Shown in pieces: positions 42,768-52,514 of a DNA stretch of 64,000 nt. Below the pieces are notes generated by a model. The model saw only the letters and a list, made by a program, of their open reading frames with translations. It was not told the DNA's origin and made no database searches. The stretch is from NCBI GenBank assembly GCA_001661515.1, contig LUVW01000010.1, positions 723,925 to 787,924 on the forward strand, read 5' to 3'. A program made the position numbers and the translations under genes. This DNA is from Capniomyces stellatus (lineage: Eukaryota; Kickxellomycota; Harpellomycetes; Harpellales; Legeriomycetaceae). Numbering within the stretch: position 1 is the first letter of the stretch; every line of letters starts with the position of its first letter.

Positions 42768-45700
42768 ATGGAGCACAGCAATGACAAGAGGTCACACGAG
42801 TACTACAATAGGTACCCGCAATCAAAATCGACAATTCCAGCCCATTTACAAAAGCAAGTGTATAACATTACAGAGCCTAGGAGCATTGAGGTGGTGGGCA
42901 CAGGTGGGATCGAGTTGAACAAAAGCGCAGTGGATAATTTAGACGCGTATTCCAGACAGAAACATAAATATAGCGAGAGCTTGTTCAGAGGAAGCACATC
43001 GACACGACCGGTGTTTTACTCACCTAATGTAAGATCTAGAGACAAAAGAAAATATTGTTTTGTTTAATATTCAACAAAGCAAATATTAACAGATAGTAAC
43101 ATATAATGATAATAACAGTAACAATGTTAAAAATAACAATAATGATAAAATTGATAATAAAACAGGCAATTAATTACTCGAAACAGGGAGAAAATCGCAA
43201 TTTAAATCAAACAAAAACAGATGGAAGCACGAATTTCCAGGCACACAAAGACGAAGACATTGCTGAAGATAAAGAGTCGCCTCTGGATAGAATAGAGAAG
43301 CTGTTGAATACGCCAAGATCAGTTCGGCCACTGTTTTATGGGCATAATGCAGAAAACAACCAAACAATCACAATGAATGCACAAGAAAACTTTATTTTTA
43401 ACGAAACACCAACCAAGCCGCCAACCAAAAGGAACGATAGGGTGGTTGTTCGTGAAGACGGTCTGAATGTTTCGAGTAATCCCAGAATAGGTATGTATTT
43501 TATGAAACTGAATTAGATGGTTTTAAAAGTACAAATATTTACATATTGGCAATTACCAATCCAGCACAACAACCCTTTTGTTTTATTTTATTTTGCTTAT
43601 CGTTTTAATTTGTTTTATCTAACGAGGTATATATGCTTTTTTGGTATGCAGATAGTATGCCAAGGCCGAGCAAGCAATTGAGTATTAAAGTGTTTAAGGA
43701 TTGGTACTTTTCGGTCAAAAAGAATCCCAAATCGGTAAGGAGTTTGTTACTATAATTGTGATGAAGTTGCCGTTTAAAATTGTTGGTATATCGGATGTTC
43801 AGGATTTTTTTTAGATACATTTTTTTTTGATTATTTGTTAAACACGGATATGATGCGGTTATTAGAAGGAGAATAACGTTCCTAGTTTGTGGATTTCGGT
43901 GTTTGGGATAATCAGGAACCAGTCTGACCAAGCTTTGGTGTGGCACTCAAGCTACATCAAGGAAAGAATCAACTTAAAAACCATAAAAAGTCACACTGGG
44001 TCTATTTACGGGCTGGAGGGTGAAATGGATATCACAGAGAATCTGAGACAGGGTATGATTTTATATAATCAGCATATTGCATTGAGTTTTCATGACCAGA
44101 GGCGAAAAGAATAATAAAAATAGTCAAATGATATTAGAGCTTCTGTGTTGATAGAAAAGTTACTTGTTTTAATCCGGATTTCTTTTATTTATTTTTATTT
44201 TATTTTTTGTTTCAAAAAATTGGTTTGGTATAGGATTCAGTATTAGTTGTTGCGAGAGTTTCCGTGAGGGATTTCCTCACAACTGGGAGGAAATTATTCA
44301 AAAGGAGATTGAACGGATAGAGCTGGAGAAAGTGGGTAGACCTAGGAAGGATAAAACCAGCAAAGAAGGGCTAGCTGACCAAACCAAGAACAAACCAGCC
44401 AATGAAACGCTGGAATCAAACAACGAAAAAAGTGATTTTATCGACAGTCTGAGCAACATGGAAATCAGCAATAGTGAACCCAAGGCACGAAATCCCAAAA
44501 CCAAAAACACACCTAATTCACACAACAAGAAACTCGGGCTTAAATCCGAGAAATTGCCGCCACCAACCCGAAAAAGGTCAAGGGAGGTTGAAAGTTTGCG
44601 CTCAGAAGGGCTGGGTGCTGAAAAAGATTACGACGTTGGCCGCAACGAACCAATGAACCAACCTAAACAAAGAAAAGTGACCACAAAAACGGCTGTAAAG
44701 CCTACCAACCCAAACAAAGGGGGGCAGACAAAAAACAAAGGTTTGGCTTCGACTGAATCTGGTGATGAGGCTGACTCTGACTCTGACTCTGGCAACATGA
44801 ATGTAAATTTGCCCGAGAGCACGCTTGAAAAGTCAACCGAAATTCCAAGAGTAACCAGGTCATCTGCCAAATCCCCTGCCAAATCCCCTGCCAAATCCCC
44901 TGCCAAATCTCCTACCAAAGAGAAAAAAGTACACATTCTTGAATCGCTACTAAAGAGAAAAGTGTCTTCCAACAACGTAAAATTGGGAAAAAAGAGTCCC
45001 GAAAGGCCTAGCAATGAAGACGGGACTGGAAATGGATCAACATCAAGGCCAAAATCAAGGTCTAGACCTAGTCTAGGATCCAAGGACCTCGAAAACACCA
45101 GCTCAAATAGCCCTGGAGAAAAAATAAGCTCAGTAAGGACTCGAAACTCATTGACATCCACCAACAAAACTAGCTTGGCAAAGCCAAAACCCACGCCTTC
45201 AACCACCAAACCGTTGTCAACAGGTAGTTCTAAAGCAACAAAAGTGGTATCGCCAAAACCATCAAGCAGCTCCAGATCTTTAAGTGGAACGTCTGCTTCA
45301 GAAAACATAAATATCGGCAAAAATACTGGTTCTGCAAAAACAAACAGTAACTCAAAGTCTAAAAGTAAAAGCCAAATTCAAAGCGCTGAAAATCAAGGCC
45401 AAAAAGACCACGAAAAGGCAAAGTCGAAACTCAAGCACAAATCAAGGGATAAAGAGAACGAAGATGAAAACAGAAATGAAAAGAAACAATCAAGTGAGAA
45501 TAAGTTGGAAAAACGGAACTCTAAAATACTTGGTGGTTCGGACAGGAAACCTGATACCGTTGTTACTCGGTCTGGAAGACGTGTTTCGGCTCCAGGTAAT
45601 TGGTGGGAATTCAACACCAAGGAAAATGCCTCGGATAAAAAAGTCAAAATCCAATATTTCTGGGGTAAAGTTGGGTGCAGAGTTACTGGTGTTGATGGAA

Positions 45701-46094
45701 AAGTTTCGGATATTTCTTTAGACTAACTTTTTTTTACCGTTTTCTTTTTTTTTTTTTTTTTTTTTTTTTTTNNNNNNNNNNNNTTTTTTTGCCTTTTATT
45801 TATTTTCATTGTAAAAAAAAAAAAAACACTGCAATAGGGCCAGGGACATTACTACTAACCAAACTATGATAAAACTAGAACTTTCACATTTCTAAAGAAA
45901 ATGGTTCTGGCGAGGCGCCTAGTGCTTTAAACCCTCCATATTTATCAGTTGGGGATTCAGGGTTACAAGAAACGACATTTGACAAAAGTGTACCCAAGAC
46001 ACATGAACCTGAAACTCAAGAGATAAGTATTGGTGACTACAGTTTAAGGACCAAAAAGGTGGAGGTTATCAAAAACATGCCGTTTACTAGATAG
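42768..46094 (+). CDS. KNL2/Mis18BP1-like protein: SANTA domain, AT-hook, KSPAK repeat and CENPC-type motif, six exons
   Basis: Exons 42768-43028, about 43166-43490, 43652-43734, 43866-44052, 44234-45664 and 45898-46094 join in phase to about 827 aa. Residues about 209-308, spread over exons 3-5, form a SANTA domain: VFKDWYFSV, LWISVFGIIRN, VWHSSYIKERI, TGSIYGLEGEM and GFPHNWEEII. An AT-hook core VGRPRKDK (319-326) follows. Then comes a long Ser/Lys/Pro-rich disordered region with four KSPAK-type units at about 44865-44920. TRSGRRVSAPGNWW (731-743) matches the CENPC motif spacing R-S-x-R-x4-P-x2-aromatic-W. SANTA plus CENPC motif is the KNL2 arrangement; KNL2 helps deposit CENP-A at centromeres. 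Two similar peptides, RPVFYSPN (exon 1) and RPLFYGHN (exon 2), are of unknown use. Uncertain points: the exon 2 acceptor (43166 or 43187), and whether the last exon is spliced on or translation stops at 45726. Confidence 0.82.
44866..44920 (+). repeat. 12-bp AAATCCCCTGCC tandem repeat coding KSPA
   Basis: Four units in frame in the KNL2-like gene, the last one changed to KSPT. KSP motifs are potential CDK sites and resemble DNA-binding SPKK-type motifs of linker histones. Confidence 0.9.
45772..45783. other. Twelve-base N gap in a poly(T) run
   Basis: A T-run of about 27 bases, 12 N and a further T-run, inside the proposed last intron (45665-45897) of the KNL2-like gene. True length is unknown but does not affect the coding model. 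Confidence 0.95.
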
Positions 46095-47277
46095 CTATTA
46101 AAATACAAAAATATAGTTAGATTGTTTAATGTACATACAAACATTACTTTGGTCTTTGCTAGCCTATGAGTTAAATGGAACGTGTCTATTTGCAGAATTC
46201 AATATTCGAAACTGTAAATACTGTATCTGAATAGTTCTTGTAGCTAATATTCTGCTGGAAAGTCGATTTTAAGTACTAAATAAAATAAAACAAAACAAAA
46301 TAAAATAAAACCCTCAACCAAGCCTGGGGTACAGCGTGTATAATAGGTCTTCCAGACTCCCCATCAAAAGACTATTGTTCTACTTTTACGTCCTTTGTCT
46401 CGACGATACCTACATATTGTGCTCGATAAGATACATTTTGACTACAAAAATTAATGCAAAGACATGGACAACTACACCTACTGCACATACTGTACCTACT
46501 GTACCTACTGCAAGATAAAAACCACGCTTAACACCCCAAATATGTATAGTGCATTGTGCTAGATCATATTCAAAAAATGGCGGCGATCTCTGAATTACAA
46601 TGCAAACTTGATTTTCCAATAATTATCTATTTTGTAAATTCCCAATGGTTTTATATAATAAACGTTTCAAAGAGCCTCTCATACAACATATCATGGTGTG
46701 AACTGATACAATTTAAAATCTTCAGCAATATTTGTCAGTTAAATACCCTGCAAATCAACCAGTTACTTAGTTATTTGAGAATAGCTATTAAAATGCAATA
46801 ATTGAGGTTCGGTCAAAGTATGTCATTTTAAAACACGATAAACTTGCGCAGCTCACAAGCTATTTTGGCATTTCAAGCTTCAACTTCTTCAAGCGCGATA
46901 TACTTGATTTTAAACAATCTGTATTATAGTAAGGTAGGCAGTGTAATGAAGTGGACTGGATAACCTGAATGCTACATTGGAATGTATGTCGAGTTTCACC
47001 GGGCTAACAATGAGTTTCATTTGGATTCATGGAAGAGTTATTAACCGCTTTTATTTTTTTTTTGTTCCATCTTCCAAACTTCATTGTGGCAGCTAATAGG
47101 TTCAGACTCTTTGCGATATCTCAATTATTGATGTATGGCCTTACAAGTTGGTTTACTCTAATAAGGACATTACAAGTCATTTCAAAACATTTTCAATAAT
47201 TTCAATAAAAAAACAATAGTAACAGTAATTTCAATAGTATACTAGTAAAAATATTAACAAACAAAAGTGAAGGTGAA
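46095..47277. other. Spacer between the KNL2-like gene and stomatin
   Basis: About 1.2 kb with a TAAAATAAAAC repeat at 46275-46312 and a CTACTGTAC tandem at 46477-46512. No convincing gene. Confidence 0.4.
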
Positions 47278-48499
47278 ATGAATAGCGGAAAGAATGGAAA
47301 AGCGACCTCGTCTACAACAGCAGACTCAGCGAGATATAATTCGCTGCCCAGAGTAGTGAACCAACAAATTAAAACTCCAGTCTTAACTTTCAAGCCGCCA
47401 AAATTTGCAGTTAAGCACCCGGTGTCGTCGGACAGCATATATGAATCCTTCACAAACATGGTGGGCCGATGCGCAGGTGATTTAGGCCAAGCAAGTTTCA
47501 TTTTATTAGCTGAGTTTGACAACTAAAACATCGCTTTACTTATTTTTATTGGTCAGCTCGCTTGGTTGGCTAATCAAACTGTGGTTTTATAATTGGGGTT
47601 ATTAGTGGCTGTGTTGTTTCTGCCTTCCAAATCCATACAACGAGATTCAGCAGGGCAATATCGGGTTGATTTCAAGGTTTGGAAAGTACTACAAAACAGT
47701 GGATCCAGGCCTGGTTTATGTGAACCCACTCACCGAGACCTTGCTTAGCGTTGATGTCAAGATTCAAATTTCTTCAGTCCACGGCATCCCCATTGTTACC
47801 AAAGACAATGTCAACGTCCACATTGACTCTGTGTTGTACTGGCACATTCTTGACCCATACCTTTCAACCTTTGGAGTTTCCAACCCAAGAAAGGCGTTGA
47901 TTGAACGAGCCCAAACCACGTTGCGGTCGGTTCTGGGGGGCCGTTCGCTGCAGGACCTGATTGAAAACCGAGAGACGATTTCCGAGGCAATTGCCGAAGT
48001 CATTGACGAGCCTTCGCGTCAGTGGGGCATCAAAGTAGAGTCAATTTTGATCAAGGATATCATATTCTCAGAATCGCTGCAGCAATCATTGTCATCAGCT
48101 GCAACACAGGCACGAATTGGCCAGTCCAAAGTGATTGCTGCCCAGGCTGAAGTTGACTCTGCAAAGCTCATGAGAGAGGCAGCGGACATTCTAAACACCC
48201 CTGCAGCTATGCAGATCCGATATCTAGACACTATTTACTCGATGAGCAAAGCTGCTGGAACCAAAGTCATGTTTGTTCCTATGTCTGAGGGTGCTGGCGT
48301 CTATAATAATTCTGGTTATGGCTCTAGTGCATCTTGTGTCAACAGCAACTCCCAAAATAATAAAAGCAAGAACCAACATACCCCAATACTGAGCTCGGCC
48401 AACATTCCCGACTATGGAAGTGTCAACCAGCCCAAAAACATTGAGCTTAATACGGGAGTTAAAAATGCAGCTCTTTTTGAGCAGCTATCAGAAATGTAA
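47278..48499 (+). CDS. Stomatin-like SPFH (band 7) membrane protein, two or more exons
   Basis: Exon 2 (47606-48499) reads WLCCFCLPNPYNE, GLISRFGKYYKTVDPGLVYVNPLTE, VDVKIQ and ALIERAQTTLRSVLGGRSLQDLIENRE. Then come the SPFH core and oligomerisation helix (AATQARIGQSKVIAAQAEVDSAKLMREAADIL), here noted only by its key pattern ARIGQSKVIAAQAE. The CCFC cluster is a likely palmitoylation site, as in fungal stomatins, which organise membrane microdomains. The N-terminal exon from the ATG at 47278 ends near SIYESFTNMVGRCAG; the MVGRCAG part lines up with the VCMGA region of other fungal stomatins. The junction is not solved: the good GTGATT donor at 47477 leaves phase 1 while the TTATTAG acceptor needs phase 0. 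A GC donor, another donor upstream, a tiny extra exon or a base error would explain this. Confidence 0.85.
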
Positions 48500-48997
48500 A
48501 TTTAACATCTTCGACTGCCAGACTTGACTCTTTTGTGGTGCCTTTATAAAGCGTTGCTTTTTTCCACTTTTTTATATATATAAAAACCAAACACATATAT
48601 TGGCTTTCAACTTGGTTTTATTTACATTTGCATCTGTCAAATAATAAACCGCTAAAATATTAAGATGTAAATTTGGAAAGGTTAACTTTATTATTAAAAG
48701 ATGTTTGTCAATGTTTATTAGGGAATACTAACATTGTAGAATTGGTGTTAACGAGTTATGCTCAATTCGACCCTTTATACACTTTATCAATGGTGATAAA
48801 GCAGATATTAAATGTAATATGAATAAAGTATAAAATAGAATAGAGCTAAAGTAAAAGTATTAAATGCACCAAGTAAAGTATAGAGCACAATAGCTTAAAA
48901 GATAGATAGAAGCTAGAGGCATACGTGGGGGAATTATCAGAATGGTAGCTGCTACACCTTGAACTCTTGAAATATAGCAATGTATTATTTATACTCT
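48500..48997. other. Spacer between stomatin and the foldback repeat
   Basis: About 500 bp of AT-rich sequence with a loosely repeated AGTAAAGTATA/AATAGA motif at 48820-48895. No gene seen. Confidence 0.4.
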
Positions 48998-49130
48998 TGC
49001 TATAAATGTTATGGTTCTATATTTGGTATATTTATCAATAGATCAAGTTGGTAATTATAGCACTAGCATATAACTATCAACTTGATCTATATTTAATAAA
49101 CGTACTAAATATAGAATCGTAACACCAGCA
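48998..49130. repeat. Imperfect inverted repeat (foldback), arms about 55-62 bp, loop about 9 bp
   Basis: Left arm 48998-49059 and right arm 49069-49130 are reverse complements with scattered mismatches and a few gaps. Core matches are GGTTCTATATTTGGTA with TACTAAATATAGAATC, and ATAGATCAAGTTGGTA with TATCAACTTGATCTAT. It abuts the tyrosine recombinase frame, which begins within the right arm. It could be the terminal repeat of that element, a solo foldback element or the fold of a transcript. Confidence 0.8.
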
Positions 49131-50034
49131 AAGGAATAGATCCAAAGAAATACGATACAGTTAGCTTAGCAAACTTCCTGGCCTCTCTCAAACTCAAGCC
49201 AAAGTCCATACTAATCTATGCCACAGCAGTATCTGAAAAGTGGCTAGAGTTATACCCAACGTCTGCTCCAGTAACTGCAGATAGGCGGGTAAAAAGGCTC
49301 TTACAAGGAATCAAAAACAAAATCCCAAGATTACCGGAATATAATCCAACATGGTCTGTGGATTCGTTGTTAAACTACTTGGAAACATTAGGAGACAACA
49401 ACTCATTGCCGTTAGAAACCTTAGGAAGAAAAGCAGCGATATTATTAGCAGTTGCCACTTCATGGCGACCACGCAGTGAATTACAAGGGATAATGAGATC
49501 AAAAATACAGAAAGACATAAATAATGGTTCATTATATTTATTTTGTCCATAAACAAAGGTAAAACTTCAAAATCCATACGGTTAAAACCATTAAATAACA
49601 ATACAAATTGTCCGGTAAAGACGCTAGAAATATATCTAAGAAATACCGAAATCCATGTTAGGGATGAATTCAAAGACATTATGTTCTTTGTCTTCAAACT
49701 AACCGTCAAACTCGCATCAAACGACACCATCTCGAGAAGGATCAAGTCATTCTTAATCGTAATCGGAACGAATCTAAGTGTACACAGTACAAGAGCGGTT
49801 TCGGCCACGAAGGCGTTCGATTCGGGAACATCTATTGATAAAATATTAAAACAAGCTGTTTGGAACTCGGAAAATACATTTAAAAAGTATTATTATAAAC
49901 CGATCAACATACCTGAATCATCGACAGCAGAAATATTCCAATCTAAAAACACATCAATCGTAGAGGGACCAAAAGTCCCAAGAACGATTAACCCACCCAC
50001 CACTTACCCGACAATCACAACTGTCTCAATTTGA
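49114..50034 (+). pseudogene. DIRS-type tyrosine recombinase, frameshifted relic
   Basis: Two overlapping frames make one tyrosine recombinase. The first (49114-49552) has the SAM-like N-terminal DNA-binding part (RRVKRLLQGIKNKIPRLP, YNPTWSVDSLLNYLE) and the catalytic Arg in ATSWRPRSELQGIM. The second, one frame over from about 49543, has INKGKTSKSIRLKPL, HSTRAVSATKAF (the His-x-x-Arg box), VWNSENTFKKYYYKP (nucleophile Tyr) and a Ser/Thr/Pro tail. The frames meet near 49535-49555, where a single indel explains the break. No ATG opens the first frame. The style (PRLPEYNPTWSVD...LETLG) is that of DIRS-like retrotransposons, but no reverse transcriptase or RNase H is present in the flanks. So it is a decayed, isolated recombinase gene; Crypton origin is the alternative. 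Described only as a broken copy. Confidence 0.72.
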
Positions 50035-50626
50035 CTTTTGAAATGGCTATTTGTATCATAGTGTGTGTGTAGTATGCATATATACACTGTTTGCAATTCC
50101 AACATTTCAATTCCAACATTTCAATTTTAACTTCGATTTTATAAAAAAAACTTACTGCACTTATCTACAACCAACAGAATTGATTTATTAAATTTATTAT
50201 ATATTTTTAAACCTATTTAAAATAAAGTGTGAATATGGCATAAATGGTTTAGCACTTATCGTATAGGGGACCTTTGGTCCCGAAGAACAGTCTACAATAA
50301 ATATTTATTCGAGAATGGACGAGTCAGATCCTTAAATCAAGATCGTACATTAAAATCATGCGAATATCCAGTAAATGATACGCTTTGTTTTTATGAACAA
50401 ATATACTTAATTTGAAGATAACATATAGTTTATAGAACAGCTAGTTTGGCAAAGTGATTATCCAAAAAAATCCGTACAATAAAAGACAAGTTATATTGAT
50501 ATACTGATTAAAAGTTATATCTTGTCCAAGTACCACTTTGTATAATTAAAAAATACTAAGTTGGCCTATATGGTAAAATAAAATCATATTTGCAGCTATT
50601 AGAAAGAACAACTAAATTGATAAATT
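50035..50626. other. Spacer after the recombinase relic with short repeats
   Basis: Holds a tandem AATTCCAACATTTC duplication at about 50095-50123 and a palindrome GGGACCTTTGGTCCC at about 50267-50281. The palindrome resembles GGGACCAAAAGTCCC inside the recombinase frame at 49965-49979. No gene seen. Confidence 0.4.
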
Positions 50627-51997
50627 ATGTATTCGATCAGACGCACTAGGTTTATCAAGGGATTTTTTGCTTTGTTGTTTATTGCCGCATTGCTGCTATT
50701 GTCAGATTTTATAAGCAGTACTAGAGATGATCCAGACGAAAGACTGGCTTGGATAAATAGAAAAGATGAACTGGATTCGGATTTACCAAACAACAGTCAA
50801 AGTGACGGGACAAAAGAGTTGGCGCCCGCTGTTAAATGTGCGACAGAAAGACGACTGCTCTTTGATCAATTTCGGGAAATGAATGGACGATATGCAGGGC
50901 TAAGACAGTACAATATAATACAAATGCAGCAGAACGGTACATCAGAAATGGACAGAAGCACTCTAGCTTTGAAGAGAAATATGGAACAAAAGTCAGATCA
51001 GGAGTTGGACAGGAAAAAAACTGTAAAATACTACTTTGCAGCAAATCTATTCAACAATGAAGAAATTATCACACACTTTTCCAAAGAGTTGCTTCGGGTT
51101 TTTGAGCACCTGGGAATGGAAAATGTGTACCTGTCGATTTATGAAAACGGATCGAAAGACAAAACTAAAGAAAAGCTGCAAGAATTTTCAAAGCTATTGA
51201 AGGTGTACAATGTAGCGCACAACTTTGAGTTGGATGATAAGCAAAGACCAAAGCATTACCATAGGATTAAATATTTAGCACAAATGCGAAACAAAGCAAT
51301 GGAGAAGCTGGAAGAAAATTACAAAAGCGGAACAAGATACGACAAGATCGTGTTTATTAACGACATTGTATTTTGCAGAAACGATATTTTGGAGCTAATT
51401 TTGCAATCAAATACACACAAGGCAGACATAACATGTCCACTGGACGTAGACAGGAAGCCTGAACTTAGGTTTTTCTATTATAAGAAAATGCTCCAGTTTA
51501 GGGATTCCTGGGTAGCGCGAGATTTGACAGGGAATAAGTTTAAATTTACTTTATCCAGCTTGGTCAAGGACAAAGTGTCGTTGAAAAGGTACAAGAAATT
51601 GGTTCCGTTCCAAGCACAATGCTGCTGGAACGGCGTGGCTGTGCTTAACCCAGAGCCGTTCTACCCACCATTGAGTTACAAATTCAGAAGGTCGGATATA
51701 AATAAGGAAGAATGTTCAGCATCGGAATGCTCGCTGCTTTGCAACGACTTTTGGCAAAATAACTATCGAAGAGTGGTGGTTGTTCCAGGCGTGCGGGTAC
51801 CCTACAACTTTGAAGATATGTATTATGTCGAAAAAGAGCTCAAAGTTGGGTTGGACAAGGATATTGATGAGACCTTTGAGTTCCAGGATGGACCCGAAAA
51901 GATTTTGTGCAATTCCTTGGACAAATATAACAGCTACCACCCAGATGACCTTGATATCTGGATAAAATACACTAATAACGGAGTGAAAGCGGAATGA
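50627..51997 (+). CDS. GT69 (CAP59/CMT1-type) alpha-1,3-mannosyltransferase, type II membrane protein
   Basis: 456 aa, no intron. A short cytosolic basic stretch (MYSIRRTRFIK) is followed by a transmembrane helix at about residues 11-28 and a luminal domain. Family blocks: YYFAANLFNNEEIITHF, VYLSIYENGSKDKTKEKL, HRIKYLAQMRNKAM, DKIVFINDIVFCRNDILEL (acidic nucleotide-sugar-binding block near residue 241), DSWVARDLTG, AQCCWNGVAVLNPEPF, FRRSDINKEECSASECSLLC and VVPGVRVPYN. These match the CAP59/cryptococcal mannosyltransferase family (GT69), which acts in the Golgi on capsule or wall glycans. Acceptor specificity is unknown. The gene follows a recombinase relic by about 590 bp and has normal codon use, so there is no sign of transfer. 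Confidence 0.88.
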   Translation: MYSIRRTRFIKGFFALLFIAALLLLSDFISSTRDDPDERLAWINRKDELDSDLPNNSQSDGTKELAPAVKCATERRLLFDQFREMNGRYAGLRQYNIIQMQQNGTSEMDRSTLALKRNMEQKSDQELDRKKTVKYYFAANLFNNEEIITHFSKELLRVFEHLGMENVYLSIYENGSKDKTKEKLQEFSKLLKVYNVAHNFELDDKQRPKHYHRIKYLAQMRNKAMEKLEENYKSGTRYDKIVFINDIVFCRNDILELILQSNTHKADITCPLDVDRKPELRFFYYKKMLQFRDSWVARDLTGNKFKFTLSSLVKDKVSLKRYKKLVPFQAQCCWNGVAVLNPEPFYPPLSYKFRRSDINKEECSASECSLLCNDFWQNNYRRVVVVPGVRVPYNFEDMYYVEKELKVGLDKDIDETFEFQDGPEKILCNSLDKYNSYHPDDLDIWIKYTNNGVKAE

Positions 51998-52514
51998 TAT
52001 GTTTTATCGACATGGCAATTTTTGTTCATGCCTATAACAGTCGATACATGCCCCCTTCTAGTTTAGCAATTAGAGGCTTGCTCAACTCGTAACTAAACCA
52101 AGTACAGCGATGTTTCAACAAAGCGTATTGGATTCAAGGATCGAATCAAGTGTTTTTGTTTTGTTGTTTTATTTTTTTTTTGAGTGGTTTTTTAAAAAGT
52201 GGTGGTTTAAATCTCTTTGTAAAGCATTTCTATCAAAAAATAAATTGTAAAGTAGTGCTTATTGGCTAAATGTGTTTGTTTTGTCGGATTCATGATCTAA
52301 TGCAAATTGGTTTGCAAAACAAAAAAAGCTGGGATAAAAACAAATGAAAAAAAGTGGATTCTAACAGAAGCCAACAGAAAAAGTGGAAAACCTGAGTGGA
52401 GAAATGGTGTAAATGCAAAGGTATATAGAGGCTAAGCCGTTCTTGAATGTTGAAAGGCTTTTTGGATCATTAGAATAAATTGGGTTTGCATTGACTCCAA
52501 GATCAGAAACGTAG
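51998..52514. other. Spacer between the GT69 gene and APC1
   Basis: 517 bp with a T-run at 52162-52186. No gene seen. Confidence 0.4.
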
